Source: Tamarix chinensis (lineage: Eukaryota; Streptophyta; Magnoliopsida; Caryophyllales; Tamaricaceae). From it: 64,000 nt of DNA. Every line of letters begins with the position of its first letter. Within the stretch, counting starts at the first letter, position 1. Where the stretch lies: contig CM060175.1 in assembly GCA_030549775.1 (NCBI GenBank), positions 64,097,245 through 64,161,244 on the forward strand, read 5' to 3'. Made by a program: the position numbers and the translations under genes. Shown here one piece after another: positions 35,781 to 47,400 of this stretch. The notes under the pieces are model-generated. The model saw nothing but the letters and a program-made list of their open reading frames with translations. It ran no database searches and had not been told where the DNA came from.

Positions 35781-37466
35781 CATATACTTGGTTATCCAAT
35801 ATGTGCTAAGTAGTACTACATTCCGATACACACACATGAGATATATACATTTGTTGTTTGTACACATTTTAGATGGGGGTTAACTTATATTTCTATGAAG
35901 TGCATCGTTTGTATAATAGGATATAAAAGATACTAAATTATATGAGAACATGCCTTTTTTTCTTTCTTCTCTTTTATTACCGAGCAAAGATTTTTAAGTA
36001 ATCTTTTTAGCAAAATTTAAATTAACTTAATCCATTTTAAGCCATATTTACAATTATTACTTGTAAGAGATCACTTACATCATTATATTATAAGTTGTTG
36101 TTGTAATTATGCATAGAAATTGCCAAATCTACACTAGGGTTTGCATGACAGGATGCAAATAAACCTTCCCTAGGTAAAAATTAAAGCTCAAGCACTATGT
36201 TATATATGTAAACATATAATTAAAGTCACTAGCACCTAGACACTCGATGAAAAAATTACAGGCCTTGCAATCTTGAGTATTATCCTGCTAGCGGTATCCA
36301 TAAGTTGTGGATCAATATGATGTTTTGGAGTAGAAACTTATATTTCTATTGTAACAGATGCACCTAATATTTGCTATGCTAACCATTCCCGGAAGTGAAG
36401 TATGTGAAACATTGCCATTCAAATGTGTATCTTCAAGTCACCTTTATGGCACATGAGATTGAGGTCGAAGCTCATTTCCATCTTGCATTTTTTTGATGCA
36501 GCATAAAATAACCTAGTTCAATTCCTAACTTTTGGTCCTTGTGTTAAATGTTTGTGTGTCATATCATCTTTTATTTATTTATTTATAGTATTCAAGTTTT
36601 AGAAGTCCAAAGTAATGTTTCTATGGTGAGTTTCTTCACTTGTATTGATTAACAAATGACAAGTGTTATTATGACTATTTGTTCCCTACTTCACACTTCC
36701 ATTAGAAAACAACACACCCATCAATTTCAACTCCTTTAGCACTAGGACAACTAGCCAAGGGGCGCCCCTCTCCACTACTTGCCCACCAATCAATCAAAAT
36801 GTATTGCCTATAGAAAAATGCTAGAATAGTCATGACTTCCAAACTTCAAACCCATTTTCAAGACTATTAACAACACATGAAAGCATCATAAACAATAAAT
36901 AAAGTGACATCCACAACATCATTTGATAGCTCAACAAACAATGAACTAAACCTTAATATGTATGAAATCATTCACAAAGATATAAAGAAACAATCAACTT
37001 ATGGTAAATGTGTAGTAGTAACAAACCTGGACTTTTAAGATGAAGGGAAATCAAAGCCTAATAATCAGCTTGATATCTCGAGTCAAAGATTGAGCACACA
37101 ATTAAGAAGATAAAACATAAACTTCAAAGCTAAGTTAGAATTTCAGATTTGAGCTAGTGAAAATGGAGGTTGGGGCGACAAGAAGATGGAGGTTGAGAGA
37201 AGAAGTATGGATGTTTCAATTGACTTAAAATTTTTAAAGGTAAAGGGGAGCTTGGGAGGGACAAATCAATGGAGAATGGTGGTAACAAAACATAATTGAG
37301 CAATAAAAGTGGAGGTTGGGGGTGGTAAGAAGATGGAGGACGAGAGTAGGTGTGAAGACGGAGGCCGAGAGAAGACGTAAGGATGGAGGGCCCGTGAAAA
37401 TGTAGGTTGGGGCGGTGTGAAGATGGAGGACGAGATAAAGCGTGGATGTTTCGATTGGTAAATTTT
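35781..37466. other. non-coding part of the Harbinger region
   Basis: No gene was recognised. From 37160 to 37460 a G-rich phrase of the type GATGGAGGACGAGA recurs several times, with GTGGATGTTTCGATTGG at its ends. On the minus strand this makes a low-complexity Pro/Ser/His frame. Confidence 0.4.
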
Positions 37467-37475
37467 GTTAAACAC
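37467..37475. repeat. 9-bp target-site duplication GTTAAACAC (left)
   Basis: Repeated exactly at 37833-37841. Confidence 0.8.
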
Positions 37476-37832
37476 ATTGTTTTAAAAATCGGACTAGATC
37501 GGTCGGTCCTATTGGTGAATCGATAAATCGGTTAGGTCATCAGTTAGATTTCATATAACGGTTTTCAAGATTTCGGAACCAATAAAAACTAGTTAAAAAT
37601 GAATCGAACTAGTAAAAACCAAAGAATCAGTAAAAAATCGTCCAGTTGAACAAGTCAGAAAATTGGTTGAGAGTTAATCAAATTCACGTGTAGTTTAATT
37701 TTGTATATATTTCATATTTTTTGACTTAATATATACTACTAGTTTGACCAATTTAAACTATTGATCTAACCATTAACTCAGTAAACCAGTTATGATATTG
37801 GTTTGATGATCGATCCGATTTTTAAAACTATG
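37476..37832. mobile_element. Mutator-type MITE (357 bp) with 9-bp target duplication
   Basis: The left end reads ATTGTTTTAAAAATCGGA. The reverse complement of the right end reads CATAGTTTTAAAAATCGGA. These form terminal inverted repeats of about 18 bp with one or two differences, followed by weaker inverted similarity (GATCGGTC against GATCGATC). The flanks carry the same nine bases, the duplication length typical of Mutator-like elements. It has no coding capacity. Confidence 0.75.
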
Positions 37833-37841
37833 GTTAAACAC
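37833..37841. repeat. 9-bp target-site duplication GTTAAACAC (right)
   Basis: Matches 37467-37475. Confidence 0.8.
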
Positions 37842-38149
37842 CCCCTTTCCACTTGTTTTAAACGACCTTTTTAGCAACAAATCACCGTACCACATTTTTT
37901 ATGAAAAGTAATTTTATCTAAAGTAGAAGTAGGTATTTCTACTTTTAAAAAATAACTTTTATAAGTAGTTTTATAAAATTAATTTTATAAAAGTTAATAC
38001 AAAAAATAATAGTAACTAAAAATTACTTCTTATACTTACTTTTATTAAAAGCTATTTTTCTTAACTACAAGTTTAAAACCAAACAAGCTACAACTAGGCT
38101 AAGAAAATACTTCTACCAAAACAAGAGAAAAAAAACAAAAAACGAAAAG

Positions 38150-38480
38150 CACTTCCAGCCTGTACCTTAGCCCAAATCCGGTTACGCTACCAGTATAAGT
38201 AGAAACGGCTTTGTCGTATCGTATCCAGTATAACGGTTATTCGGGTTGAGCCCCGGTTTACTTTGACCGGAGTTGGGAGTCCTGAGGGCGAAGAGAGGAG
38301 AGTGTGGGGGCAGAGGAGACCGGTTCTTGATGTTCTAGCAATGGCAAGGAAGGTAGAGAATGACATATAAAGGAACTGCAATATACAAAGAGAATTAGAT
38401 TTGCGATTAGATTGAGTAAAACTGATTGAAATATTTAATTGTGAGCCTTATTAGCAGCTAACATTTAGGGTTACCTCAAA
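38150..38480 (+). promoter_or_regulatory. promoter and 5' leader of the membrane-protein gene
   Basis: The composition turns less AT-rich here than in the flanking transposon. Two TATA-like sites precede the start: TATAAG at 38194-38199 and TATAAAGG at 38366-38373. From the second, a leader of about 80 bases would contain no ATG before 38481, which supports that start codon. Confidence 0.4.
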
Positions 38481-41400
38481 ATGATGTCTCCTAAGCTGAA
38501 CTCCATTGATCGTGGAGGTCTTCACTCAGCTAATTATTACAGGTAATGATGATCAATATATTTTCTATTTGCATCCATTTTCTATGATAAACCCTTATTG
38601 AAATCTTGTTGATTTACCGCTCAAATAAAATGGAATACAAATCTCGTTGATTTGCATTTTATGCGTAGCTAGCTTGATTGTTAATTAGAGTTTGTTATGC
38701 TCATAACTCATTGGTTAGATCCCCCCCTTCCATCGTTTACGTGGATTTGATTGTGTTTTCAGTTTAACTGCGGAATGGGAAATGGAGCTGAAAGTTCTGA
38801 TACGTTAGAAGTGATTTGGGACCGAATTAATTTACTAGTATTTAGAATATTGCGGTGTTGAGTTCTGGAGCTCTGGCGCACTCACTTTGAGTGCATCTAA
38901 TCAAAGGTTATCATAATATAACTGAATCTCCGCAGTTCAAGTTTGTGCCGTCAGCTACTAGATGTTAATGGTGTCTTCTTATCTGGATTCAACTAGTTAT
39001 TCAGATTGCAAGGCCAGTTTGGTCATGCAGAAAGCCTTACTGTTTTCTTTTGAGTCTTCATTGCAGAATCGTATTTGTCATTCTTTTTTCCTTTTTTTTT
39101 TGTTGCGAGTGAGTGTGTGTGTGTACCATACAACTCCTTTTTGGTACTAGTGGAAGTGTTTTTAGTAGCTTGTATGATCTTACTTTATATGATGCACATT
39201 ACTGTTTTCAAAAGCTTTGTATTATGTTTCATTCATGTGAGTTTTAAGGTGTGCTTAATGGGCACTTCTGGTCTTGGCAGATTATTCTCTGTGTCCATGT
39301 TCGCCTGAGAATCAGTAACTGGCATCTGCTTTGCATTGTATTTGGGTGTAAGCTGCTTTAGAATATAACATAGTGTATTATATGGTAGCTTCCCCAGAAA
39401 CAACGACCTGTCAAGAGATAGAATGTTGAGGAGTGTTATAATAATTTTTTTTAAGGAGATACAATGAGAGATTGTATCCTAAACAAGTTGATGGGACTAA
39501 CTGCATTCTACATTGTTCTAATCATATTTTTTCCATGTCTCTTTATATGTTTGCTTCCAAGTCATTTCCTCCTTCTCCCCACCTCGTTGCTTGGCTAGTC
39601 ATCAGGCATCTGTGTTGCATTATGATCTTTTTTTGCTTAGCTGTCAGGATTCTTGTTGTCTGCTTGCCTTCACACCTTCTGTGTCAGGAATAGCAGACGA
39701 ACAAAGGTACTCAGTCTGTTTCATCTCCCGGTTTGTGGAGGATGAAGGTTGAAGGACCCATGTATTGGTACAAGATCAAGTTTATTCATGTGACTATCAA
39801 GGGACCATATTGATGCTAGTGTTCCATTCGGTTTCATTGAAATTAGGGCTTTTGCAATTGTGGTCTCATTCACATGTATGTAGCTTGTCAATGAGTGAAC
39901 CTGTATATTGCTGATAAAGTCTGAGACTCTGACTTTGGTGCTGAACCTTTAAACAGTCTTTTGTTGGAAATGTGTACTTTTCAATAAAAAGAAAAGTCTT
40001 GAATCTTCTTCTCTTTGCCATCCTCAGAGAGCCTCTGAGTCTCTGGGCTGTATGGTTTTGGTTAGCCTTCTGGTCTGCTACATCTTCTTTGTGGCTAGGA
40101 TCATCAGTTGAGTTTCTTTCCTGGGAACGTGAGTATGCTGAACCATGGGATTGACAGTAGTATCCTGTAATAATGCTGTTTGAGTCATTCTAAGAAAGTA
40201 TACTTTTGATATGACGTTAAATTTATGAAAGTTATTATCACCTTTCTCAGGCAAACACCTCTTCGGATCGTACATATAATTGGCAATTTCCTGAGGATAT
40301 GGTCTGTCTACTCCATGTATCATTATCTTTCACAATCGGGCGCTTCAGTTGTATTATTCATCTTCAGCTGCCTGGTTCCATCATCCATTTTCTTCTTAGT
40401 TTCGCAAAAACCTTGGAAGGGAAGGCCACTTTCCAATACACAGGTAAGTCAAACTATAATGAATTGGGACATTGGCTTGGTTTGGTTAAAGGTGTGATTC
40501 CTGTATTCCACTATAATACATGCTAAGCTTATGCTTATGTTCTTTCTACAGGTTGTACCTTCTATTATAAATGGTGCCATAACAGCTTTATACTACATCT
40601 TGTGGGCAAAGGGCATCAAATCATGTGGCCCTCTTAGGTATGTTTTGTGATTTTCTTGATAAGTAATGTGGTTATGCACCGTTTGAACATACCCAACTGG
40701 CGATGCAAACTCAATGTGTCAAATAGGTGGTTGGGAACGTACTCGTTGTCCTTCGTTTTGGAAGTACGCTTCGAAGTGGTTACCGTACTCAAAGTAGATT
40801 ATAGAAGAGCAACTCAAGTCTGGTAATTTTATATCAGAAAAGCTAACCATACATGCGGAGCCCCATACATCATATGTATAGAAAAATCACTCTTGGGGAG
40901 TTGCTTACAAAAGAAACCGAGGGGAGTATATCTAGAGTCAAACGGTATAAACGGTGGCCTTAGATTTTGATATCACACTAATGAACACCTTCAAAAGCAA
41001 AATCCATTTTTCTTTCCCATTCTAAATATGTGTCAAGATCATCTTCGAGGCCTATGAAGCGAGGAATAACCTTGACACCCAACTCTTGATCTAATTCACT
41101 ATAATTATCACCTTGCTTTGTTTGCTAGTTATGGATGCAATTGTCATCTTTAAGGTAGACTAGATCAGTCCTAGATCACAAATAGATTCAACAAGGGTTA
41201 TTAATACATCAACAACAACCATACGGTTAGCCATGTTTCCTTAATTACTCTATGGGGCCAACAGAGAGGAAAAACATTTTTTTCAAAAGAAAAAAACTAG
41301 CTCATTCAAACACAACCAAAAAAGATGAAAACTACAACAAATAAAAGACATGAAGTACACAACACAACACAACACATGGCCGCAACTTATATTCAAACAA

Positions 41401-44400
41401 CACACAACTATGATAAAAAGTAGTTATGGTAGAAAACAAATAAAAGCAACAATACTTGCTGATTTCCACCGAGTTCCCATTGAATTTGAATTTGATTTAA
41501 TGATGTCCCACCCATCACTTGTTGAACGAAACTAGCACAACAAAAAAGGGGGAAAAAAATACATAGCGTGCATAGACAAGGCAACACGATTCCAACAGAG
41601 CTCAAAACCTCAAGAAGCAGCATCAAGAAGGGCAAAAAATATGCAACATCAAAAGAGTATACTAGTGCAAAAATAGCCAAGAATGGAGAAGAAAAAGAAA
41701 ACCCGAGGTGGGGTGTTGCGTGCAATATCTTGATGCTGCAGTGCCACTCTGTCATTGAACTCCATCTTTGTTCCAAGTGCAAAAAAGTGGTATCCGCACT
41801 CACCAATTTTACAATGTACTCTAGAGCTAAACAAAGTGGAAATTGAACAAAACAAGATGGAATATGGCCTTAAAATCAACAAACGAACAACCAAATGCTA
41901 TGATGCCAAATGAATGAACCCAACTAGTGATTCAAACTCATCACACCAAATAGGTGGGTCGGAAATGTACTCATTTCCCTCTGATTTGGAAGTATTCTTA
42001 GCAAATGGTCATCATACTTGACTTAGATTATAGAAGAAAGAATCAAACTTAGTACTTTTGTCTTCTACCTCAAGGGCTTCACCTTTCTTCGTCTGCCCCT
42101 CTTTTGTTTCTAAAAATGTGGAAAATCCATTCCACAATATGTGAGACCACAATTTATTTTGTTTTATTGTTTGATTTCAGATATGCACCCCTCTTGTTTC
42201 TTTTGTAAGCTTCTCCCCTAGAGCCATTTTTCTATTTTTATGATGTATGGGGCTTCAAATGTATGGTTAGCTTTTGATGATATAAAAGTACCGGGCTTGA
42301 GTTGTTCTCTACAATCTATGTTGATTACGATGACCATTTGGTTAAAGTGCTTCTAAATGGAAGCGAGTATGTGGCTACTCTTCAATTTGGTATGATGAGT
42401 TTGAATTGCTAGTTGGGTTGTTCATTTGGTATTAGATCATTTTGTTGCTTGATTAGCGCTATTATAAGGTGGTATTCATTCCTGATATGAGCCAAACAAA
42501 GCAGAAATTGAACATAACAGGGATGAGTAACGCCGATAGAGCAACCAAATGCTCTCATACCAAATGAATTAACCCAATTGATGATTCAAACTCGTCATGC
42601 CAAAGGGGTGGTTGGGAACGTACTTGTTTCCTCAAATTTGAAAGTACTCTTACCAAACGGTCATCATAATTGAATTAGATAGAAGAATGGCTCAAGCTTG
42701 GTATTGTTATGTCATTAAAAGCTTGGTACTATTATGTCATCAAAGGAATCAAATAGTAAAACAAAATAAATGGCGGCCTCTGATTTTGTGTGGAATGGAT
42801 TTTCCACGTTTTGATTTCTCAAAAAACAAAAGAGAAGAGAGATAGACAAATGAAGGAGAAGCCATCGAGGTAGAAGACAAATAACAACAATACGAATAAA
42901 AGGACTTCTGCTCCAATGAGGACGGTTTAAGGTTCCATAAGGGAATCCGACCATTTCCTTTTTTTTTTCTGTTAAAAAAAATTGTATAAGGGGACGAACA
43001 TATTAGGCAGAGATCTTGGGCTAATGCTCAATGCTTGGTCCAATCCATTTTTTTTTTCTAATTTAAAAAAATAAGGGTTTTAAATTAGATCTCCTATATC
43101 ATTTAGGCTTGGGGGAAGTAGTGGGCAATACTTCTTCGAGGCCAAAGGACGAGGGGAATGGGTCAATGTTTCCGAAATCTAAGTCTAATATCTACGGTTT
43201 TTTTGAAAATGTATCATCATTAGTTTTATTATAAGCATGATATCCGAAAATAAACCCTAAAAAAGAAAATGGGTTAATTATTAGACTTAATCTAAGGCCC
43301 AATAATTTTTAATTTAACTAGAAAATCCTATAAATATAAAAATACTTATGATATTTCATCCAGCTCCTTTGTATCTGCAATATCATCCAGAATTGAGCTT
43401 GATCAAGATAATAACATGCATATAAATTAAGAAAAATAAGCATAAAAAAATATAAGCCATACCTAAATATTAATAGATAAACTTATGGTTCCGAGGTCTG
43501 TATCACCTTTCATCTGGCTGATCGAACAGCTTTGGTTTCTAGTTACATGTATATACTATCATGGCTACTCAAGGTATGATTGATAACTATGATTTTGAAG
43601 CCTTTTGCTATTTCCTTATAGTCTTTGTTTCACAAGGATGAACAAAGGTTCTCTGTATGTAGAGATGCATGGTTTTGTAACTTTTGTTGCCTCTACAATC
43701 TTCTGTTTGCATTTATTTTTGTTTCATACTTTGATTTGGAAATTTCTGTAACTAATTATAATTTCTATTGAATTTAGAGCGATTCTAGCAGAATATTCTG
43801 GTGCTGTACTTGGAGTACTGTCCACTGTATTATACATACGGAAGGGTATATGGAAGAAGGTACTTCTGCGGCAAGCTTTATTACCTGTCTCTGTTTTAAC
43901 TGATGTATTTTTTCATATCTGACATAATGTTTGTGGCTTTAATGACTGCAAGGTTTATGAAGCACTTAAATGGGGGATATTGGAAATTTGTTTCTTTTGG
44001 TAGAGATACGATGGAATAAGTTTAGGAAGGACATTTTGCATCCTTGCAATGGCCGATGAGTCTTTTGTGTATAGATATTTAAGGGAAAATGATGGTGTGC
44101 TTAGTCTGTGTTGTTGGGTCCCAAATTGAGGGCACTCATGTGTTGAGGTTGACCCACAAGGTGGAGACCTCACAAAGTGATTTGGACTGCTTTAATTCTA
44201 ACAATCTTTTGATCATTTTTTTCCACAGGTTGGGGGACTTCTGGCAATGTTGGCATCTTTTTACATTTTATCTCTAGGATGGGCCATGGCATCACATTCT
44301 CCATTCTATATCCTCTAGCTTGGACTGTTTTTGGCTATACTTTTTTTTTTTTTGCTTTTTCTGGAGGAAGTGAAGGCAACTTCTTTTTTGGTTTGTTTGT

Positions 44401-47400
44401 TTGTGTCAGCCTGCTTCTGCTTATACTAATGGATGAACTTAACCACTAATTACCATCCAGAGATGAGCTTGATTCTGATGCACAGACTGAGCAAGTGTTA
44501 GGATTGAAGGAAATGATGGTTCCCATTTTCGCAGGAATCCTTTCTGCATTGAAAAGAGTGATAGCGAGGCGTGTATCATTGAAGGTGTGGATGTTAAATG
44601 ATAGGTTTACTCTGTGAGAAGTCTAATTATCATTCTAACAGTTTGAGCTGTGATTAAATATTTAAATCCACATTGGTTTCCATACTTTCAGAATCAACTC
44701 AAAAGGCGCCTTCATGCCATCACTATTGCTTCTGCTACATGTTTTATGTTTCCTGTGGCAATGTGGGGCATGATATTGGTAAGTTGAGTTATGAAATCAT
44801 CCAAAATTGTGGCTATAATCCTTTGCTTTCTCATCCTTTTGTTCTTCTCTGTTATATTACGCTCCTCATGTTCCAAATTTTGGATTTCTGGAAGATTGGA
44901 TCTCCATTCATGAATCTGATCTGATGACAGTTTCCTTTTACATCTGTGCTTCTACTTCAGGGAACCAGCCCTGACAGCAACAGAAGCTTACCCTTATTGA
45001 CATGGCCTTATCTGAGCACTGTTCTATTTGGAGTGATCTTAATATTCTACATTGAGAGTCTTGCAGAAGAAAGGTACTTAGCGAACTAATTATTCGATAG
45101 GTTTGCTAGATAACCAGTGCTCTTCCATTTTTCTCTCTCTTTTAAGTTGTCTGTAATTTGCTTGTTTTGGTTGGTCCATGGCATGCTGTGTTATTGCAAT
45201 CTTTTGGATTTTCAACATATGACCTGTCACAACCTGGATGAATGGGCCTACTATTCCGCTTAAACTGGTTAGGCATTATAAATTTTGGCGACTAATTCTA
45301 ATGAATTTAGGTAACAATATTGTTATGTTAATATCTGATCTTCTGATTGAGAATCAGATTTCTGCCTTGTTTTTACAATATTTGTCATATCATTTTACCA
45401 GTGTTGTATCTGAGCTCATCATTGTGGCCTTGTGACCAATTCAAATTTTACATGTTTTGTATGAGGTAATGAAGGTGAAGAAGATACTCCATACTTTACG
45501 TCTCCTTTATAGTGTATTTAGATTTGAGAAATGTCCATATTAGATCTTTATTTGGAATAAAACATGTATTTTCCACAGATTATATTCCATTCCAGATACA
45601 ATGTAAATAGAAGATAAAAAAGGGCATGCCTTTTCCACCTCCATTACTCTCATACTATATGCCTCCTTTTATTCTTTTCTCAGGGAGAGAGATGATAAGC
45701 CACTGGTTAAATACACCTATGTATGTAGAAGGCCTGCTAAGGATGGTCTCCCTGGGTTGCAAATACGGGATGATTTTATCTAGTTAGTTGTTAGGTTGTG
45801 TGTGTTGTTGAGAGATGGCCGTTAGTACTTTGTCATTTTCCCAGTTTGTTAGAAGGGTTGGTTAGGCAAGGATGAGTCATAAGGGATGGCTGGTATGAGG
45901 GGAGGATTTTTTGCTGGAGAGTGTAGGAGGCGTCCAAGACCTCGAATGCCTATAATACCTTCATTCTATCTATCAATACAATCACCACCATTTTCTTTCC
46001 TCTCAATCATTCGATTCTTGTGATTATAGTGCTTGTGGTTTTAACATTGTGGTATTAGAGCTCTGTATGATCCATGACACCAAAGAGGAATGAGGGGTTA
46101 GAAGAAAGGCTAGGGGAGATTCATGAGGAATGGACGAATGAGGTTAGTCAAGTGAGGACGGTACTAGAGGGAAGGATAGAAATGGTTGAACATACCTTAG
46201 GCGAGGTAAGAGGGATGTTAGAACTCTTCAACCATGAATGCCTTGAAGCAGCAGCTGCAGGGTCGAGAACCAAGAGTCCACGGAGGAGAATTTCTGAGTC
46301 ACCGGAAGTAGAGAAATCAAGTCCAGCGAGAATAGAGGAGGAATTGAGCCACGAAACTCAAAGTAGCTAGAGTTTCCTGTGTTTGACGACAGTGATCTGA
46401 ACGGATGGGATTTTCGGGTTGAGTGATTCTTCAACCTCTATTGCACCCCGGAGTTTGAGAAATTTGAAATGGTAGCAGTGGCAATGGAAGGCAAGACATT
46501 AGCATGGTTTTGGTACATTGAGGATAGTAGGGGCTTCTCTACCTGGATGAATTTGAAAAACCTCCTTTTGGCTAGGTTTTGAGCTCACCACGAAGGATCT
46601 TTGTGCAAGTGGTTCTTGGCAGACAAGCAAGAAGGCTATGTGGAGGAGCACCGAAAGTTGTTTGAGGTCCTTGCCTCGCCACTGGAAGGAAGGTTCTCAA
46701 CAAAGGTGCTTCAAAGCATGTTTTCCAATGGGTTGAAGCTAGCAGTTCGGGCAAATTTATGATGTTGAGGCCCAAGGACCTAACTGAGGCGATGGAGGTG
46801 GTCCAATTAATCGGGTCCTACAGCCTGCCTGGGCAAGCACATCATTTGCAAAATCGGATAATTACAATCTCTTAATGCCAAACCCCCACGCAACTTTTTC
46901 TCTTCCTTCACCTTACTAGATGTCTAGACCCTTCCAATTGGGATAAAACTGTTGGTGACGGCGACCGCAACAAAAGGTAATAGTGTCTCCTTTGATGGAT
47001 CAAATGTGATGCTTAGGCAATAAAATCTTGGTCGTGGTGTCGAAGCGTTGCGAACAATAGATTATGTGTTGCGGTTGTCATGGTGTGAATTTTTTATTTT
47101 GATTTCACCATATACTCTAATTATTATTTATTGATTATTTAAATATAACTATTCAATAAACTAGTATTTTATATTATATTAGAAGTATTTAAGTGAGTCA
47201 TTTTATGTTAAATTATCCTAATTAGAATACATGTTATTTAGTGGTACATGTGAAGGTTATAAATAACAATACTTTATTATAATTCAATACTGACTTGATC
47301 TAAGATATATATACTAAATGAATAAGAAAAAATTATTATGCATGCTTTTTTAGTAGATTTAAGAATTCTTAATAAGTCGCCTTTTGGATTGACCAATGCA

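Larger units (their letters stand above)
32548..38090 (-). mobile_element. PIF/Harbinger DNA transposon, degenerate; ends approximate
   Basis: Two genes typical of PIF/Harbinger lie in one orientation: a DDE transposase (33230-34180) and a Myb/SANT-like accessory protein (34750-35700). On both outer sides are similar AT-rich subterminal stretches with AAAAGTA/TACTTTT runs in opposite orientation (32580-32680 and 37900-38060). A possible terminal motif is AGTCCCTTTTTGG at 32549 against AGCTTGTTTGG on the minus strand near 38088. A 3-bp target duplication could not be confirmed, so the outer limits are tentative. Confidence 0.5.

Noticed and set aside
38187..38381. Minus-strand 64-codon frame
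   Set aside because: It overlaps the promoter and leader of the plus-strand gene and has no similarity I recognise.
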